Source: Fimenecus sp963590415
GTDB taxonomy: Bacteria; Bacillota; Clostridia; Oscillospirales; Acutalibacteraceae
Reading direction: 5' to 3'
Assembly (NCBI GenBank): GCA_963590415.1
Contig: CAVAPB010000009.1
Coordinates: forward strand, 1-64,000
DNA: 64,000 bases
Of this stretch, positions 8,699 through 16,916 are shown in pieces. The notes under the pieces were generated by a model, which saw nothing but the letters and a program-made list of their open reading frames with translations, searched no databases and had not been told where the DNA came from. Position 1 is the first letter of the stretch. Each line of letters opens with the position of its first letter. The translations under genes were made by a program, and so were the position numbers.

Positions 8699-9286
8699 TT
8701 ATCGTATTTTTTCAAAAAACAGACCGTCTCTGTTGCAGTAAAAATAAACTCTCCGAACATCCGATGATTTGAATCTTGCCGAAGCGCTTCCCTCGGGATA
8801 TGTCTTGACAATCTGCACCCTGTCCGACGACAATGCCGCAATAAAAGAAATATAGTGGCTCTTTGTCATTTCGCAGTCGATATTTACGAAGTATTCGTCC
8901 TCAACCTTTTCCGCAGAGATTTTATGCCGTTCGTCGGCAGGCTCGGCTTCAAGGGCAACGAGTTCTATCCCGTGACAGTAAATCGAAGCCTCTCCCATTG
9001 CGGTTATCACATTGCCGCACACGGGGCAAACATAAAACTTGGTTTTCAGTGCATTTGAATATATATTTGTATTTTTGACATCGTTGCCGGACAGCAGCTG
9101 TGCGACCGATATGCAAAAGGTCTCGGCAAGCGGCTGTAAAAGACTTATGTCGGGATAGCCCTTTCCCGTTTCCCACTTTGACACCGCCTTGTCGGAAACA
9201 CAGAGTCTTTGTGCCAATTCGTTTTGGGTAAGTCCTCTTTTTTCACGAAGTTCTTTTATAAATGCACCCGTAACATATTTATTCAT
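8699..9286 (-). CDS. XRE-family regulator fused to a desulfoferrodoxin-like domain
   Basis: A 195-residue two-part protein. Residues 8-64 are a Cro/C1 helix-turn-helix. Residues 83-108 match a desulforedoxin metal site (CPVCGN with Cys87 and Cys90, then Cys104 followed by His105). Residues 120-190 follow the superoxide-reductase fold of desulfoferrodoxin. Of the five centre II iron ligands, the equivalents of three are kept (His121, His144, Cys184). Two are replaced (Cys138 for His, Asp187 for His in YCNRDG). Catalysis is therefore unlikely; a redox- or metal-sensing role is the natural inference. It is convergent with the MBL gene and has its own ribosome site, AGGAAATGCC. Confidence 0.75.
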   Translation of the reverse strand: MNKYVTGAFIKELREKRGLTQNELAQRLCVSDKAVSKWETGKGYPDISLLQPLAETFCISVAQLLSGNDVKNTNIYSNALKTKFYVCPVCGNVITAMGEASIYCHGIELVALEAEPADERHKISAEKVEDEYFVNIDCEMTKSHYISFIAALSSDRVQIVKTYPEGSASARFKSSDVRRVYFYCNRDGLFFEKIR

Positions 9287-9373
9287 GGCATTTCCTCCTT
9301 GTGTATATTCTATTCCGTCTGCGGCGTATATTCAACCTACGCTCGGTAGAGTTAAAATGCAAAAGGGCAAACG

Positions 9374-9413
9374 AAAAGCGCATAACTTACCTGTCAAGTA
9401 AATTATGCGCTTT
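9374..9413 (-). terminator. Hairpin terminator after the XRE gene at 9455-9778
   Basis: The arms AAAGCGCATAA and TTATGCGCTTT enclose a GTAA/TTAC inner stem. In the minus direction the stem is followed by TTTTCGTTTG. It lies about 40 bases past the stop of the XRE gene. Confidence 0.65.
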
Positions 9414-9454
9414 GGTTTCATTGTTTCAAAGAACAGATACGGCGTACTTTAGGA

Positions 9455-9778
9455 TTAAAGCACGGGCATATCGGGGAATATGTCGATAATTCTGCCGATT
9501 GTCTGCTTGTCCTGCGGACTCTTTCTCTTAAATCTATTGATTGTTGCGTCATCGGGAGAAGGATAAATATCTCCGCCTATGATGTATGTAACATCAGCGT
9601 TAAGAATGGTGCAGATATCAAGGAATGTCGCAAAACCGGGTGCAGATTTACCTGTTTCAATATTTGACAAATGGTTGTTTGAAATATTGATTTTTGCTGC
9701 AAGGTCTTTCTGAGACAAATTCATTTCTCTGCGTACTGTTGCAATTCTTCTTCCAATAGCTCTGAGATCGTGTGTCAT
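9455..9778 (-). CDS. XRE-family helix-turn-helix regulator
   Basis: A 107-residue protein consisting almost entirely of one Cro/C1-type helix-turn-helix (residues 8-65), including the segment SQKDLAAKINISNNHLSNIE. The C-terminal 35 residues are short and hydrophilic with no recognisable ligand domain. The ribosome site GGAGGTAG lies eight bases before the ATG. It is a single gene bounded by a hairpin terminator. Its target is unknown; the adjacent fucose operon carries no other local regulator, so it is a possible but unproven candidate. Confidence 0.82.
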   Translation of the reverse strand: MTHDLRAIGRRIATVRREMNLSQKDLAAKINISNNHLSNIETGKSAPGFATFLDICTILNADVTYIIGGDIYPSPDDATINRFKRKSPQDKQTIGRIIDIFPDMPVL

Positions 9779-9970
9779 ATTGATCTACCTCCTTGATGTT
9801 TATTTTAACACTATTCAAAGCCTCTTTACATAAATATGTAGCGAATTAGTTTGATTATAATTTGAATTTTTAACAAATTCAATACTTTCTTCACATTTTA
9901 CATCAAGCAAGACTTTCATTTGATTTCCGAAAACCGCATCGAAAATAATACGCTTTTCGGTTTGAACGGA

Positions 9971-11755
9971 TTATTTATAAAGTGCTCCGTAGGTCTTGCA
10001 GGCACTGTAATCGGCAGCCTGCGTGTCGTCCGTGCCGAACGCTGCCCAGCAATGAGGACGGAATATTCTTGCCTCTTCAACATTGTGCATATTTACGGGA
10101 ATTCTGAGCATCGATGCAAGAGTGATAAGCTTGTCGCCCACATGACCGTAAACCGTTACACCGTGGTTTGCGCCCCAGTTGGCCATTACGCTGTAAACAT
10201 CCTTGAAGGCGCCCTTGCCCGTGATTTTCGGTGCGAACCATGTTGTCGGCCAAGTCTTGTCGGTTCTTTGGTCAATTGTGTTGTGTATTTCGTCGGGCAG
10301 GTCAACCGTGTAACCCTCGGCAAGCTGAAGAACCGGTCCTATGCCGGTTACAATGTTTATACGAAGCATTGTAACCGGCATCTGAGCCTTGCAGCGGAAG
10401 TGTGAAGAGAATCCGCCGCCTCTGAAGTATTCATAGTTTGCCCTGCACCAATCGGTCGCCTCAAGGCAAGCGTCTATATCCTTGTCTGTCATCTTCCAGA
10501 ACGGTTTCATACAGCCCTCGCCGTTCTCGTTCTTTGAAGCGCCGCAGCCGTCAAGAGCGGTAGCGCCCGAGTTGATAAGATGGATAAATCCGTCCTTTGC
10601 AACGCCGTCGGGTCTCTTTCCCGTAACTCGTTCGCAGGCGTCGGGGCTCCAATATGTGCGGACATCGTGGAAGCACGGAGCGGTGTCGGAAACAAGAGTT
10701 CCCAAAATCATTGACGCACCGTTGAGGGTGTCGTTTTCCGTTGCGAACGGAGTGGGCATTTTCTTTCCGTTCCAGTTAAAGGTCGAAGCCATAAGAGCCT
10801 CCGTAAAGTCTGCGTTGGGAAGCCAGTCGGTCCAGTTTCTCTGTCCCTGGAAGCCGCCCGCAACCGCATTTTTACCGAGAGCCTCTTCGTGCCAGCCCAT
10901 CTCGTCAAGCTTCTTGTTACCGAAGAGAATATCGTGAACAACCAAGGTCATCTTTGTAATGAACTCCCAATCCTTGTCGGGGTCAACAACCTTCGATTTT
11001 CTTATAATTTCGGGTAAATCCTTGCCTGCGTTTACATCAAAGCCCTCTTTGCAGTTTTCCTTAACCCATTTGATAGCCTTGTCGTACTCGTCGTGGTCGT
11101 AAATTCCGAGCGTAATTCTGCGGACGATTTCCGTCATATCCACCCATTCGGGGCGTATTCCGAGATACTCTCTGAAGAACGAAGCGTTGCAGTAAGAGCC
11201 TGCGATACCCATTGCCACGCCGCCGAGGTTGACATAGGATTTGTTCTTCATCCAACCGACCGATACCGCACATTTTACAAAGCGCAAAATCTTCTCCGCA
11301 ACATCCTCGGGAATTGTTTTATCGTCCATATCCTGAACATCGTGTCCGTAAATGGAAAATGCGGGCATACCGTTCTGTGCATAAGCCGCCATAACAGCCG
11401 CAAGGTAAACCGCGCCGGGTCTTTCCGTTCCGTTGAAGCCCCAAACCGCCTTGATGGTTTTCGGGTTCATATCGTAGGTCTCCATACCGTAGCACCAGCA
11501 GGGTGTAACCGTGAGCGTTGCAATGACATTCTCGCCCGAGAACTGCTCCTCGCAAGCCGCCGCCTCTGCTCCGCCGCCTATAGTGGTGTTGCTGACAACG
11601 CACTGTACGGGAGTGCCGTCGGGATAGCAAAGATTTTCTTCAATAAGCTTTGCCGCCGAGGTTGCCATACCCATGGTCTGGTTTTCAAGGCTTTCACGGA
11701 CTCCGCCCCATCTGCCGTCGATAACGGGACGAATACCTATTTTAGGATATTTCAT
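9971..11755 (-). CDS. fucI: L-fucose isomerase
   Basis: A 594-residue ketol isomerase converting L-fucose to L-fuculose with Mn2+, of the usual family length. The N-terminus KIGIRPVIDGRWGGVRESL and the internal TPCWCYGMETYD and GFNGTERPGA segments are characteristic of FucI/AraA-like isomerases. A ribosome site AAGGAGAAAG precedes the ATG at 11755. It is the last gene of a four-gene minus-strand operon with an aldolase, a mutarotase and a sugar kinase, so the whole intracellular fucose pathway is present. No fucose permease or fucosidase lies in the window. Confidence 0.95.
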   Translation of the reverse strand: MKYPKIGIRPVIDGRWGGVRESLENQTMGMATSAAKLIEENLCYPDGTPVQCVVSNTTIGGGAEAAACEEQFSGENVIATLTVTPCWCYGMETYDMNPKTIKAVWGFNGTERPGAVYLAAVMAAYAQNGMPAFSIYGHDVQDMDDKTIPEDVAEKILRFVKCAVSVGWMKNKSYVNLGGVAMGIAGSYCNASFFREYLGIRPEWVDMTEIVRRITLGIYDHDEYDKAIKWVKENCKEGFDVNAGKDLPEIIRKSKVVDPDKDWEFITKMTLVVHDILFGNKKLDEMGWHEEALGKNAVAGGFQGQRNWTDWLPNADFTEALMASTFNWNGKKMPTPFATENDTLNGASMILGTLVSDTAPCFHDVRTYWSPDACERVTGKRPDGVAKDGFIHLINSGATALDGCGASKNENGEGCMKPFWKMTDKDIDACLEATDWCRANYEYFRGGGFSSHFRCKAQMPVTMLRINIVTGIGPVLQLAEGYTVDLPDEIHNTIDQRTDKTWPTTWFAPKITGKGAFKDVYSVMANWGANHGVTVYGHVGDKLITLASMLRIPVNMHNVEEARIFRPHCWAAFGTDDTQAADYSACKTYGALYK

Positions 11756-11778
11756 AACACTTTCTCCTTTATGTTATT

Positions 11779-13179
11779 TTATAATATTTTCAATTTTTTG
11801 TATGCCGAGGCAAATTTCTCCGGATTTTCGGGAAGATATGTTTTCACGCTCTCCGAAGAAGCAAGAATACGCCTGCCTTCTTCCACGCTTTCAATCTCGC
11901 CGAGAGCTATAAGCTGAAGCATAATATTCCCGAGCGCCGTAGCCTCCGTCGGTCCTGCCGTCACGGGGATATTGAGGCTGTCCGCCGTCATCTGACACAG
12001 GAAGCTGTCCTTTGTTCCGCCGCCGAGCAGATGGAGCACATCGAATTTCTTTCCCGTGTTCTCCTCAATCTGCCTGATTGCAAAACGGTATTTCATCGCA
12101 AGGCTTTCATATATACACCTTATAAGCGCGCCGTCCGTTTCGGGCGTGCCCTGACCTGTCTTTTTGCAAAAGCTGCGGATTTTTTCGGGCATATTTTCGG
12201 GAGCCGCAAACACGGGGTCATCCGGGTCTATAAAGAACCCGAACGGCTTTTCACGCCTTGCAAGCTGCTCCATATCGTTGTAAGAATACTCCTTGCCGTC
12301 TTTTCTGAAATTGCGTCTTATCTCCTGAATAAGCCAAAGGCCGCTTATGTTTTTGAGATAATTTATCTTTCCGTTTGCCCCGAGCTCGTTTGAAAGCTCG
12401 TCGTTCATACTCTTTTCGGAAAGTATCGGCAAATCGTTCTCGCAACCTATGAGAGACCATGTTCCGCAAGAGAGAAAAGCGGGTGTTTCGCCGTCCTTTT
12501 CGGGCATGGCGCACACGGCGCACTGCGTATCGTGCCCCGCTGCCTTTATGACCTTTATGCCATTGTATTCTCCTGCAACGCTTGCGCTTTTCACAATCGG
12601 CGGCAGCATTTTTTCATTCTTCCCCGTAAGCGCAAAGGCTTCCTTTTGCCAACACACCTTTTCCGAATCAAGCATCTGCGAGGTCGAGGCTATTGTCTGC
12701 TCGGCAGATTTTACGCCGCACAGCGAATATGCGAACAGGTCGGGCATAAACAGGAACATATCCCCGTCGTTTTCCTCAACGCTCAACTGAAAAAGCGTGT
12801 TTATGTTCATTATCTGATTTCCCGTAAGGGCATACAGCCGCTCGGGGGGGATTTTTTCAAAAAGCCTTTCGGGCGCACCGTCCGTTCTCGTATCCCGGTA
12901 ACAGACGGGCAGCGAAACAAGCTTTCCGTCCTTGTCGATTATTCCGTAATCAACGCCCCATGTGTCAAAGGCAAGCGAGTCAACATCTCCTGCCGTTTCG
13001 ACAGCCTTTTTGACCTCCGAGAGAAGATACGGGAAATTCCAGCAGAGCTTTCCCTTTTCCTTGACCAATTCATTGTCAAAACGGTGTATTTCACGGTAAG
13101 TGAGCCTGCCGTTTTCGTATTCTCCGAGTATCGCTCTGCCCGTAGACGCGCCGAAATCAAACGCTAATACACGACTCAT
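11779..13179 (-). CDS. FGGY-family sugar kinase (rhamnulokinase-like, probable fuculokinase)
   Basis: A 466-residue FGGY carbohydrate kinase. The N-terminal ATP-site segment is AFDFGASTGRAI and the central FGGY signature region includes AGHDTQCAV and SCGTWSLIG. The sequence is closest in pattern to rhamnulokinases (RhaB), but its position between fucU and fucI argues that it phosphorylates L-fuculose to L-fuculose 1-phosphate. Such kinase substitution is known in Bacillota fucose loci. Its start overlaps the fucU stop as ATGA. Both domains are complete. Confidence 0.88.
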   Translation of the reverse strand: MSRVLAFDFGASTGRAILGEYENGRLTYREIHRFDNELVKEKGKLCWNFPYLLSEVKKAVETAGDVDSLAFDTWGVDYGIIDKDGKLVSLPVCYRDTRTDGAPERLFEKIPPERLYALTGNQIMNINTLFQLSVEENDGDMFLFMPDLFAYSLCGVKSAEQTIASTSQMLDSEKVCWQKEAFALTGKNEKMLPPIVKSASVAGEYNGIKVIKAAGHDTQCAVCAMPEKDGETPAFLSCGTWSLIGCENDLPILSEKSMNDELSNELGANGKINYLKNISGLWLIQEIRRNFRKDGKEYSYNDMEQLARREKPFGFFIDPDDPVFAAPENMPEKIRSFCKKTGQGTPETDGALIRCIYESLAMKYRFAIRQIEENTGKKFDVLHLLGGGTKDSFLCQMTADSLNIPVTAGPTEATALGNIMLQLIALGEIESVEEGRRILASSESVKTYLPENPEKFASAYKKLKIL

Positions 13180-13616
13180 GCTTTTACTACTCCTTTTTTG
13201 AGAAGAACATTGGCGTAAATTGCCGTTTCGCCCGTAGCAATTATAAGATAAGCCTTTTTCGCCCTCTCATAAAAGGCAAAACGCTCCGTCATTTCAATGT
13301 CGTGGTGTTCGGGCTCGTATTTTGTAAGAATTTTGTCGTATTCCGCCCAGATTGTCGGCGTGGGAGTGTTGTCGCCCTTGACAACCTCCATCAAAGCAAC
13401 GGGCTTTTCGGTGTATGTGTCGAGCGGGATAAGCGACAAAACGGCGTCAAGCATATCCGCCGCAGAATGTCCGTCCGCACGGACAACAACGGCGTTTTTG
13501 CCTATGCTCTCGCTCGGGAAATTACCGTCTGCGATAACAAGCTCGTCTCCGTGTCCCATTTCGCAAAGCGCCTTGAGAAGCTCGGGAGATACTATCGGGT
13601 TGATACCTTTAAGCAT
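13176..13616 (-). CDS. fucU: L-fucose mutarotase (RbsD/FucU family)
   Basis: A 146-residue protein of the RbsD/FucU family, which interconverts alpha and beta anomers of L-fucose and supplies the isomerase with the correct form. Hallmarks are the N-terminal LKGINPIVSPELLKAL segment with MGHGDE (catalytic His), and the acidic PVALMEVV region. Its ATG at 13616 starts 2 bases after the aldolase stop with GGAGGAC as the ribosome site, and its end overlaps the kinase start, so it is coupled on both sides. Confidence 0.92.
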   Translation of the reverse strand: MLKGINPIVSPELLKALCEMGHGDELVIADGNFPSESIGKNAVVVRADGHSAADMLDAVLSLIPLDTYTEKPVALMEVVKGDNTPTPTIWAEYDKILTKYEPEHHDIEMTERFAFYERAKKAYLIIATGETAIYANVLLKKGVVKA

Positions 13617-13618
13617 AA

Positions 13619-14329
13619 TCAGTCCTCCTGCTTGTGAAGCATTTCGTCGTCGGGATTGAACACCTTGTAGCCCGGGTGCCTGCCCGTAATTCTGTAATAG
13701 CTTCTTAAATCAATAAGCTTCTGTATATTCTCCCTGTCTATATCATGGCTTCCGCCGAGGATAACGGCATTGATTGTAATCTTTGCCCAAAGCTCAAGGC
13801 TTTCCATTCTGTAAAAGGCGGTGATTACATCGCTGCCGACTGCAAGCGCACCGTGGTTTTCAAGCAGCATAACATCGTGCTCATCAAGGTAGGGCTCGAT
13901 AGCGTCGGGAACCTCCGTTGTAGACGGCGTGCCGTAGGGCGTGAGCGGAACGGCACCGATAGCCGCAACATCCTCAATCATATTGTACATATCCATAGCC
14001 TTGTGCGCTACGGCAAAACCCGTAGCTCCCGGAGGATGGGCGTGAATAACGCTGAAAACATCCTCTCTCTTGTCATAGCAACGAAGATGCATTTTAATCT
14101 CGCTTGACGGGCGGAGGCCCTCCGCCGCCTCCAATACATTGCCCTTTGAGTCGATTCTGATAAGCTTATCGGGTGTAATAAAAGATTTGCTCATCCCCGT
14201 GGGTGTTGCCAAAATCGTGCCGTCGTCAAGCTTTGCGCTGACATTTCCGTCGTTTGCCGCAACCCAACCGAGCTGCCACATTTTATGGCAGACATCGCAA
14301 ATCTGGTCTTTAATAACTTGAATATCCAT
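13619..14329 (-). CDS. fucA: L-fuculose-1-phosphate aldolase (class II aldolase)
   Basis: A 236-residue class II zinc aldolase that splits L-fuculose 1-phosphate into L-lactaldehyde and dihydroxyacetone phosphate. The zinc-binding motif VIHAHPP and the later LLENHGALAVG His are present, with the catalytic Glu region before them. The ATG at 14329 is preferred because AGGAAAGG precedes it; an upstream in-frame ATG lacks a ribosome site. It is the first gene of the fuc operon and sits directly behind a promoter flanked by two TGTGCACA palindromes. A rhamnulose-phosphate aldolase is the main alternative, made unlikely by fucI and fucU. Confidence 0.9.
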   Translation of the reverse strand: MDIQVIKDQICDVCHKMWQLGWVAANDGNVSAKLDDGTILATPTGMSKSFITPDKLIRIDSKGNVLEAAEGLRPSSEIKMHLRCYDKREDVFSVIHAHPPGATGFAVAHKAMDMYNMIEDVAAIGAVPLTPYGTPSTTEVPDAIEPYLDEHDVMLLENHGALAVGSDVITAFYRMESLELWAKITINAVILGGSHDIDRENIQKLIDLRSYYRITGRHPGYKVFNPDDEMLHKQED

Positions 14330-14355
14330 TTTGCTTTTTCCTTTCCTGTATGTGT

Positions 14356-14433
14356 CTGTGCACATTACAATGTTATTGTATCATAAATAAAAACCATATT
14401 CAACAACTATAATTTTATGTTCACTGTGCACAT
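14356..14433 (-). promoter_or_regulatory. Fucose operon promoter flanked by paired TGTGCACA operators
   Basis: The minus-strand promoter is TTGAAT (14398-14403), 17 bp, TACAAT (14375-14380). The ten-base sequence CTGTGCACAT, with palindromic core TGTGCACA, occurs at 14356-14365 (downstream of the start point) and at 14424-14433 (upstream of the -35). The copies are 68 bp apart and face the same way. This geometry suits a dimeric repressor that loops DNA. The regulator is not identified. Confidence 0.7.
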
Positions 14434-14443
14434 ATACAGCTTG

Positions 14444-14472
14444 TTGACAAAGGCACTCCTACCTCTTATAAT
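14444..14472 (+). promoter_or_regulatory. Consensus sigma-A promoter of the MATE gene
   Basis: A perfect TTGACA and TATAAT are separated by 17 bp, 34 bases before the MATE start. It points away from the fuc operon and lies within 20 bases of the upstream TGTGCACA site. Confidence 0.85.
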
Positions 14473-14505
14473 TTTAATGTATTTTACTGCGAAAGGCGGC
14501 GTATT

Positions 14506-15858
14506 ATGGGCAGAAAAGGCTTATCCGACCCGAATTTTTTCGGCACGGAGAAAATTTCAAAAATACTGTTCAGAACTGCGCCTCCCGTTATGCTCGCACA
14601 GCTTATACAGGCGCTTTACAACATTGTTGACAGCTTCTTTGTCGGCAGATATTCCGACGAGGCTCTTACCGCACTGTCGGTTATATATCCCGTTCAGCTT
14701 ATAATCATTGCTCTCGCCGTCGGCACAGGCGTGGGTGTAAACACATATATGGCACGCAAATTCGCACAGGGCAAGTCAAAGGACGCCGACGAAGCAGGCG
14801 GCACGGGTATGCTGCTCGGCTTTGTCACATGGATTGTTTTCGCTCTTGTATCGGTTCTTGTTATGAAGCCGTATGTTATGACCTCGGCAAAGTCGCCCGA
14901 GGCGGTTGCAGACGCCGTGACCTACGGCAATATAGTCTGCATTGGCAGTATCGGAGCGTTTTTGGAGGGCAACTGGACAAAGGTGCTTCAGGCAAGGGGC
15001 AATATGAAGCTCCCGATGGCGGCTCAGATAATCGGTGCGCTGACAAATATCGTGCTTGACCCACTTCTGATATTCGGTGTCGGATTTTTGCCCGAAATGG
15101 GCGTTGCGGGCGCGGCATACGCCACCGTATGCGGTCAGATTATAGCGGCGATAATCACGGGAATAAAGGGCTTCTGCAAGCCGCCCGAAATAAAAAAGCT
15201 GCCGCACTACATAAAAATGATATACCGCTACGGCTATCCGTCAATAATTATGCAGCTGCTTTACACGGTTTATATAGTCGCACTTAATGTGATACTTGCG
15301 GGCTTCTCCGACTCTGCGGTAACGGTGCTCGGTCTTTACTACAAGGCGCAGTCTTTCTTCTTTATTCCGCTGTTCGGGCTTCAGACCTGTATTGTGCCCG
15401 TATTAAGCTACAATTACGCAAATAAGAGCTATCGCAGATGCCGTGACCTTATGAACTTTTCCTGCTTTATATCGGCGGCGTTTATGATAGTGGGCATAAT
15501 CTGTTTTGTGTTCTTCCCCGAAAAGCTTATGTCCGTATTCTCAAAAAGCGAAGAGGTTATGGAAATAGGCTCGGTCGCATTCCCGATAATCGGCGCAAGC
15601 TTCCTGCCCGCCGTAATATCGCTTATGATGCCCGTGTTCTTCCAAGCTATCGGCTACGGCGGAACAAGCCTTATGCTGTCGCTTACACGGCAGGTTTTCT
15701 GTCTTATTCCCATTTTCCGCATACTTGCGGAGTTCGGCTTGAACTACACCTGGTGCGCTTTCCCGATTTCGGAAATAATCGCAGGCGGTATCGGACTTGT
15801 AATTTATTTCAGCGTTCTGAGGAAATGGAAAAAAGAAGCAAAAACACCGTTGACATAA
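14506..15858 (+). CDS. MATE family efflux transporter
   Basis: A 450-residue inner-membrane exporter with about twelve transmembrane helices in two homologous halves. The N-terminal segment PVMLAQLIQALYNIVDSFFVGR is the family hallmark in split form (LAQLIQALYNIVD followed by the FVGR turn). MATE proteins exchange Na+ or H+ for cationic drugs or metabolites; the substrate cannot be inferred. Length is normal. It has a consensus promoter of its own. A TTGACA in its last codons probably starts the next gene's transcription. Confidence 0.9.
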   Translation: MGRKGLSDPNFFGTEKISKILFRTAPPVMLAQLIQALYNIVDSFFVGRYSDEALTALSVIYPVQLIIIALAVGTGVGVNTYMARKFAQGKSKDADEAGGTGMLLGFVTWIVFALVSVLVMKPYVMTSAKSPEAVADAVTYGNIVCIGSIGAFLEGNWTKVLQARGNMKLPMAAQIIGALTNIVLDPLLIFGVGFLPEMGVAGAAYATVCGQIIAAIITGIKGFCKPPEIKKLPHYIKMIYRYGYPSIIMQLLYTVYIVALNVILAGFSDSAVTVLGLYYKAQSFFFIPLFGLQTCIVPVLSYNYANKSYRRCRDLMNFSCFISAAFMIVGIICFVFFPEKLMSVFSKSEEVMEIGSVAFPIIGASFLPAVISLMMPVFFQAIGYGGTSLMLSLTRQVFCLIPIFRILAEFGLNYTWCAFPISEIIAGGIGLVIYFSVLRKWKKEAKTPLT

Positions 15859-15911
15859 ACCCAACTTCAGGTGTTATCATAAATACATAAACAATTCAAG
15901 GAGGAATTACC

Positions 15912-16469
15912 GTGAGAAAGAATTTTAAGGCTAATCCGTGGTTTTATCCGCTTCCCGTCCTCATTATAGGCACATATGACGAAAACGGAAACGCAGACGC
16001 AATGAACGCCGCTTGGGGCGGACTTTACGACTCGGACCTCGTTGAGCTGTGTCTGAGCGAAAGCCACAAGACCACAAAGAACATTAAAAAGAAAGGCGCA
16101 TTTACCGTAAGTTTTGCCGACGCCGACAATGTTGCGGCAAGCGACTATGTCGGAATTGTTTCTGGCAACAACACACCCGACAAAATGAAAAAATCGGGCT
16201 TTACGGTAACAAAGAGCGAATTTGTTGACGCACCCGTTATAAACGAGCTTCCGCTTGCACTTGAATGTGAGTTTGTAAAGACCACAAGTGAGGGCAACAT
16301 CATAGGAAGAATTGTCAACATCAGCGCAGACGAAAAAATACTTGATGAAAACGGCAACCCCGACCTCGACAAGTTCAGACCCATTTCATATGAGCCCGTT
16401 CACAACACCTACCGTGTTCTCGGCGAGGTTGTCGGAAAGGCATTTTCCGACGGCGCAAAGCTCAAATAA
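15912..16469 (+). CDS. Flavin reductase-like (flavoredoxin) protein
   Basis: A 185-residue FMN-binding split-barrel protein of the flavin reductase/flavoredoxin family. The N-terminal PLPVLIIGTYDENGNADAM strand and the AWGG turn, followed by LSESHKTTKNI, are typical of the FMN site. Such proteins reduce or carry FMN for NAD(P)H-dependent redox reactions; the partner is unknown. The start is GTG at 15912 with a strong AAGGAGG site. A possible promoter (TTGACA at 15851, TATCAT about 19 bp later) overlaps the end of the MATE gene. A terminator follows. Confidence 0.85.
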   Translation: MRKNFKANPWFYPLPVLIIGTYDENGNADAMNAAWGGLYDSDLVELCLSESHKTTKNIKKKGAFTVSFADADNVAASDYVGIVSGNNTPDKMKKSGFTVTKSEFVDAPVINELPLALECEFVKTTSEGNIIGRIVNISADEKILDENGNPDLDKFRPISYEPVHNTYRVLGEVVGKAFSDGAKLK

Positions 16470-16490
16470 TTTCTGTAACACGAATACGCA

Positions 16491-16530
16491 AAAGACCGCA
16501 AAGGCTTAATACCTCTGCGGTCTTTTTATT
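16491..16530. terminator. Bidirectional terminator between flavoredoxin and ArsR genes
   Basis: The arms AAAGACCGCA and TGCGGTCTTT flank a 17-base loop. T runs lie on the plus side and A runs on the minus side, so it can serve both convergent genes. Confidence 0.85.
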
Positions 16531-16541
16531 TTCTCGATTTA

Positions 16542-16898
16542 TTATTCCTCGATATGCTCCTGTCCCTGAGCGATTATCGTGCGGACATGCTCGTCGGCAA
16601 GCGAATAGAACACCGACTTGCCCTCACGGCGTGCCTTGACAAGCTTATTCTGCTTTAATATCTTCAACTGATGCGAGATAGCCGACTGGTTCATATTCAG
16701 CGCCGAAGCCAAATCGCACACGCAGACCTCTGCCTCAAAGAGGACATAAAGTATGCGTATCCTTGTCGAGTCGCCGAACACCTTGAACAGCTCTGCGAGA
16801 TTATAGAGCTCAACCTCGTCGGGCATTTCGTCGATTACCTTTTTAAGCACCGAACCGTGAACCTCGTTTACCTCACAGCAGTCTAATTCTTTCTCCAT
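16542..16898 (-). CDS. ArsR/SmtB-family metal-sensing repressor (CadC/CzrA-like)
   Basis: A 118-residue winged-helix repressor. The recognition region holds the EVCVCDLA segment, equivalent to the CadC metal site ELCVCD in helix 3. An N-terminal ELDCCEV pair of cysteines could complete a thiolate site for Cd/Pb/Zn. The start is the ATG at 16898, with AAAGAGG upstream; an in-frame TTG at 16916 has no ribosome site. It is the last gene of a minus-strand operon after an HMA protein and a P-type ATPase. A perfect SmtB-type palindrome at 19135-19156 in the operon promoter is the expected binding site. Confidence 0.9.
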   Translation of the reverse strand: MEKELDCCEVNEVHGSVLKKVIDEMPDEVELYNLAELFKVFGDSTRIRILYVLFEAEVCVCDLASALNMNQSAISHQLKILKQNKLVKARREGKSVFYSLADEHVRTIIAQGQEHIEE

Positions 16899-16916
16899 CG
16901 TTTTTACCTCTTTCAA

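Noticed and set aside
9971..14329. Rhamnose operon
   Set aside because: The kinase resembles rhamnulokinase, but the isomerase and the RbsD/FucU mutarotase are of the fucose type, so the operon is assigned to L-fucose.
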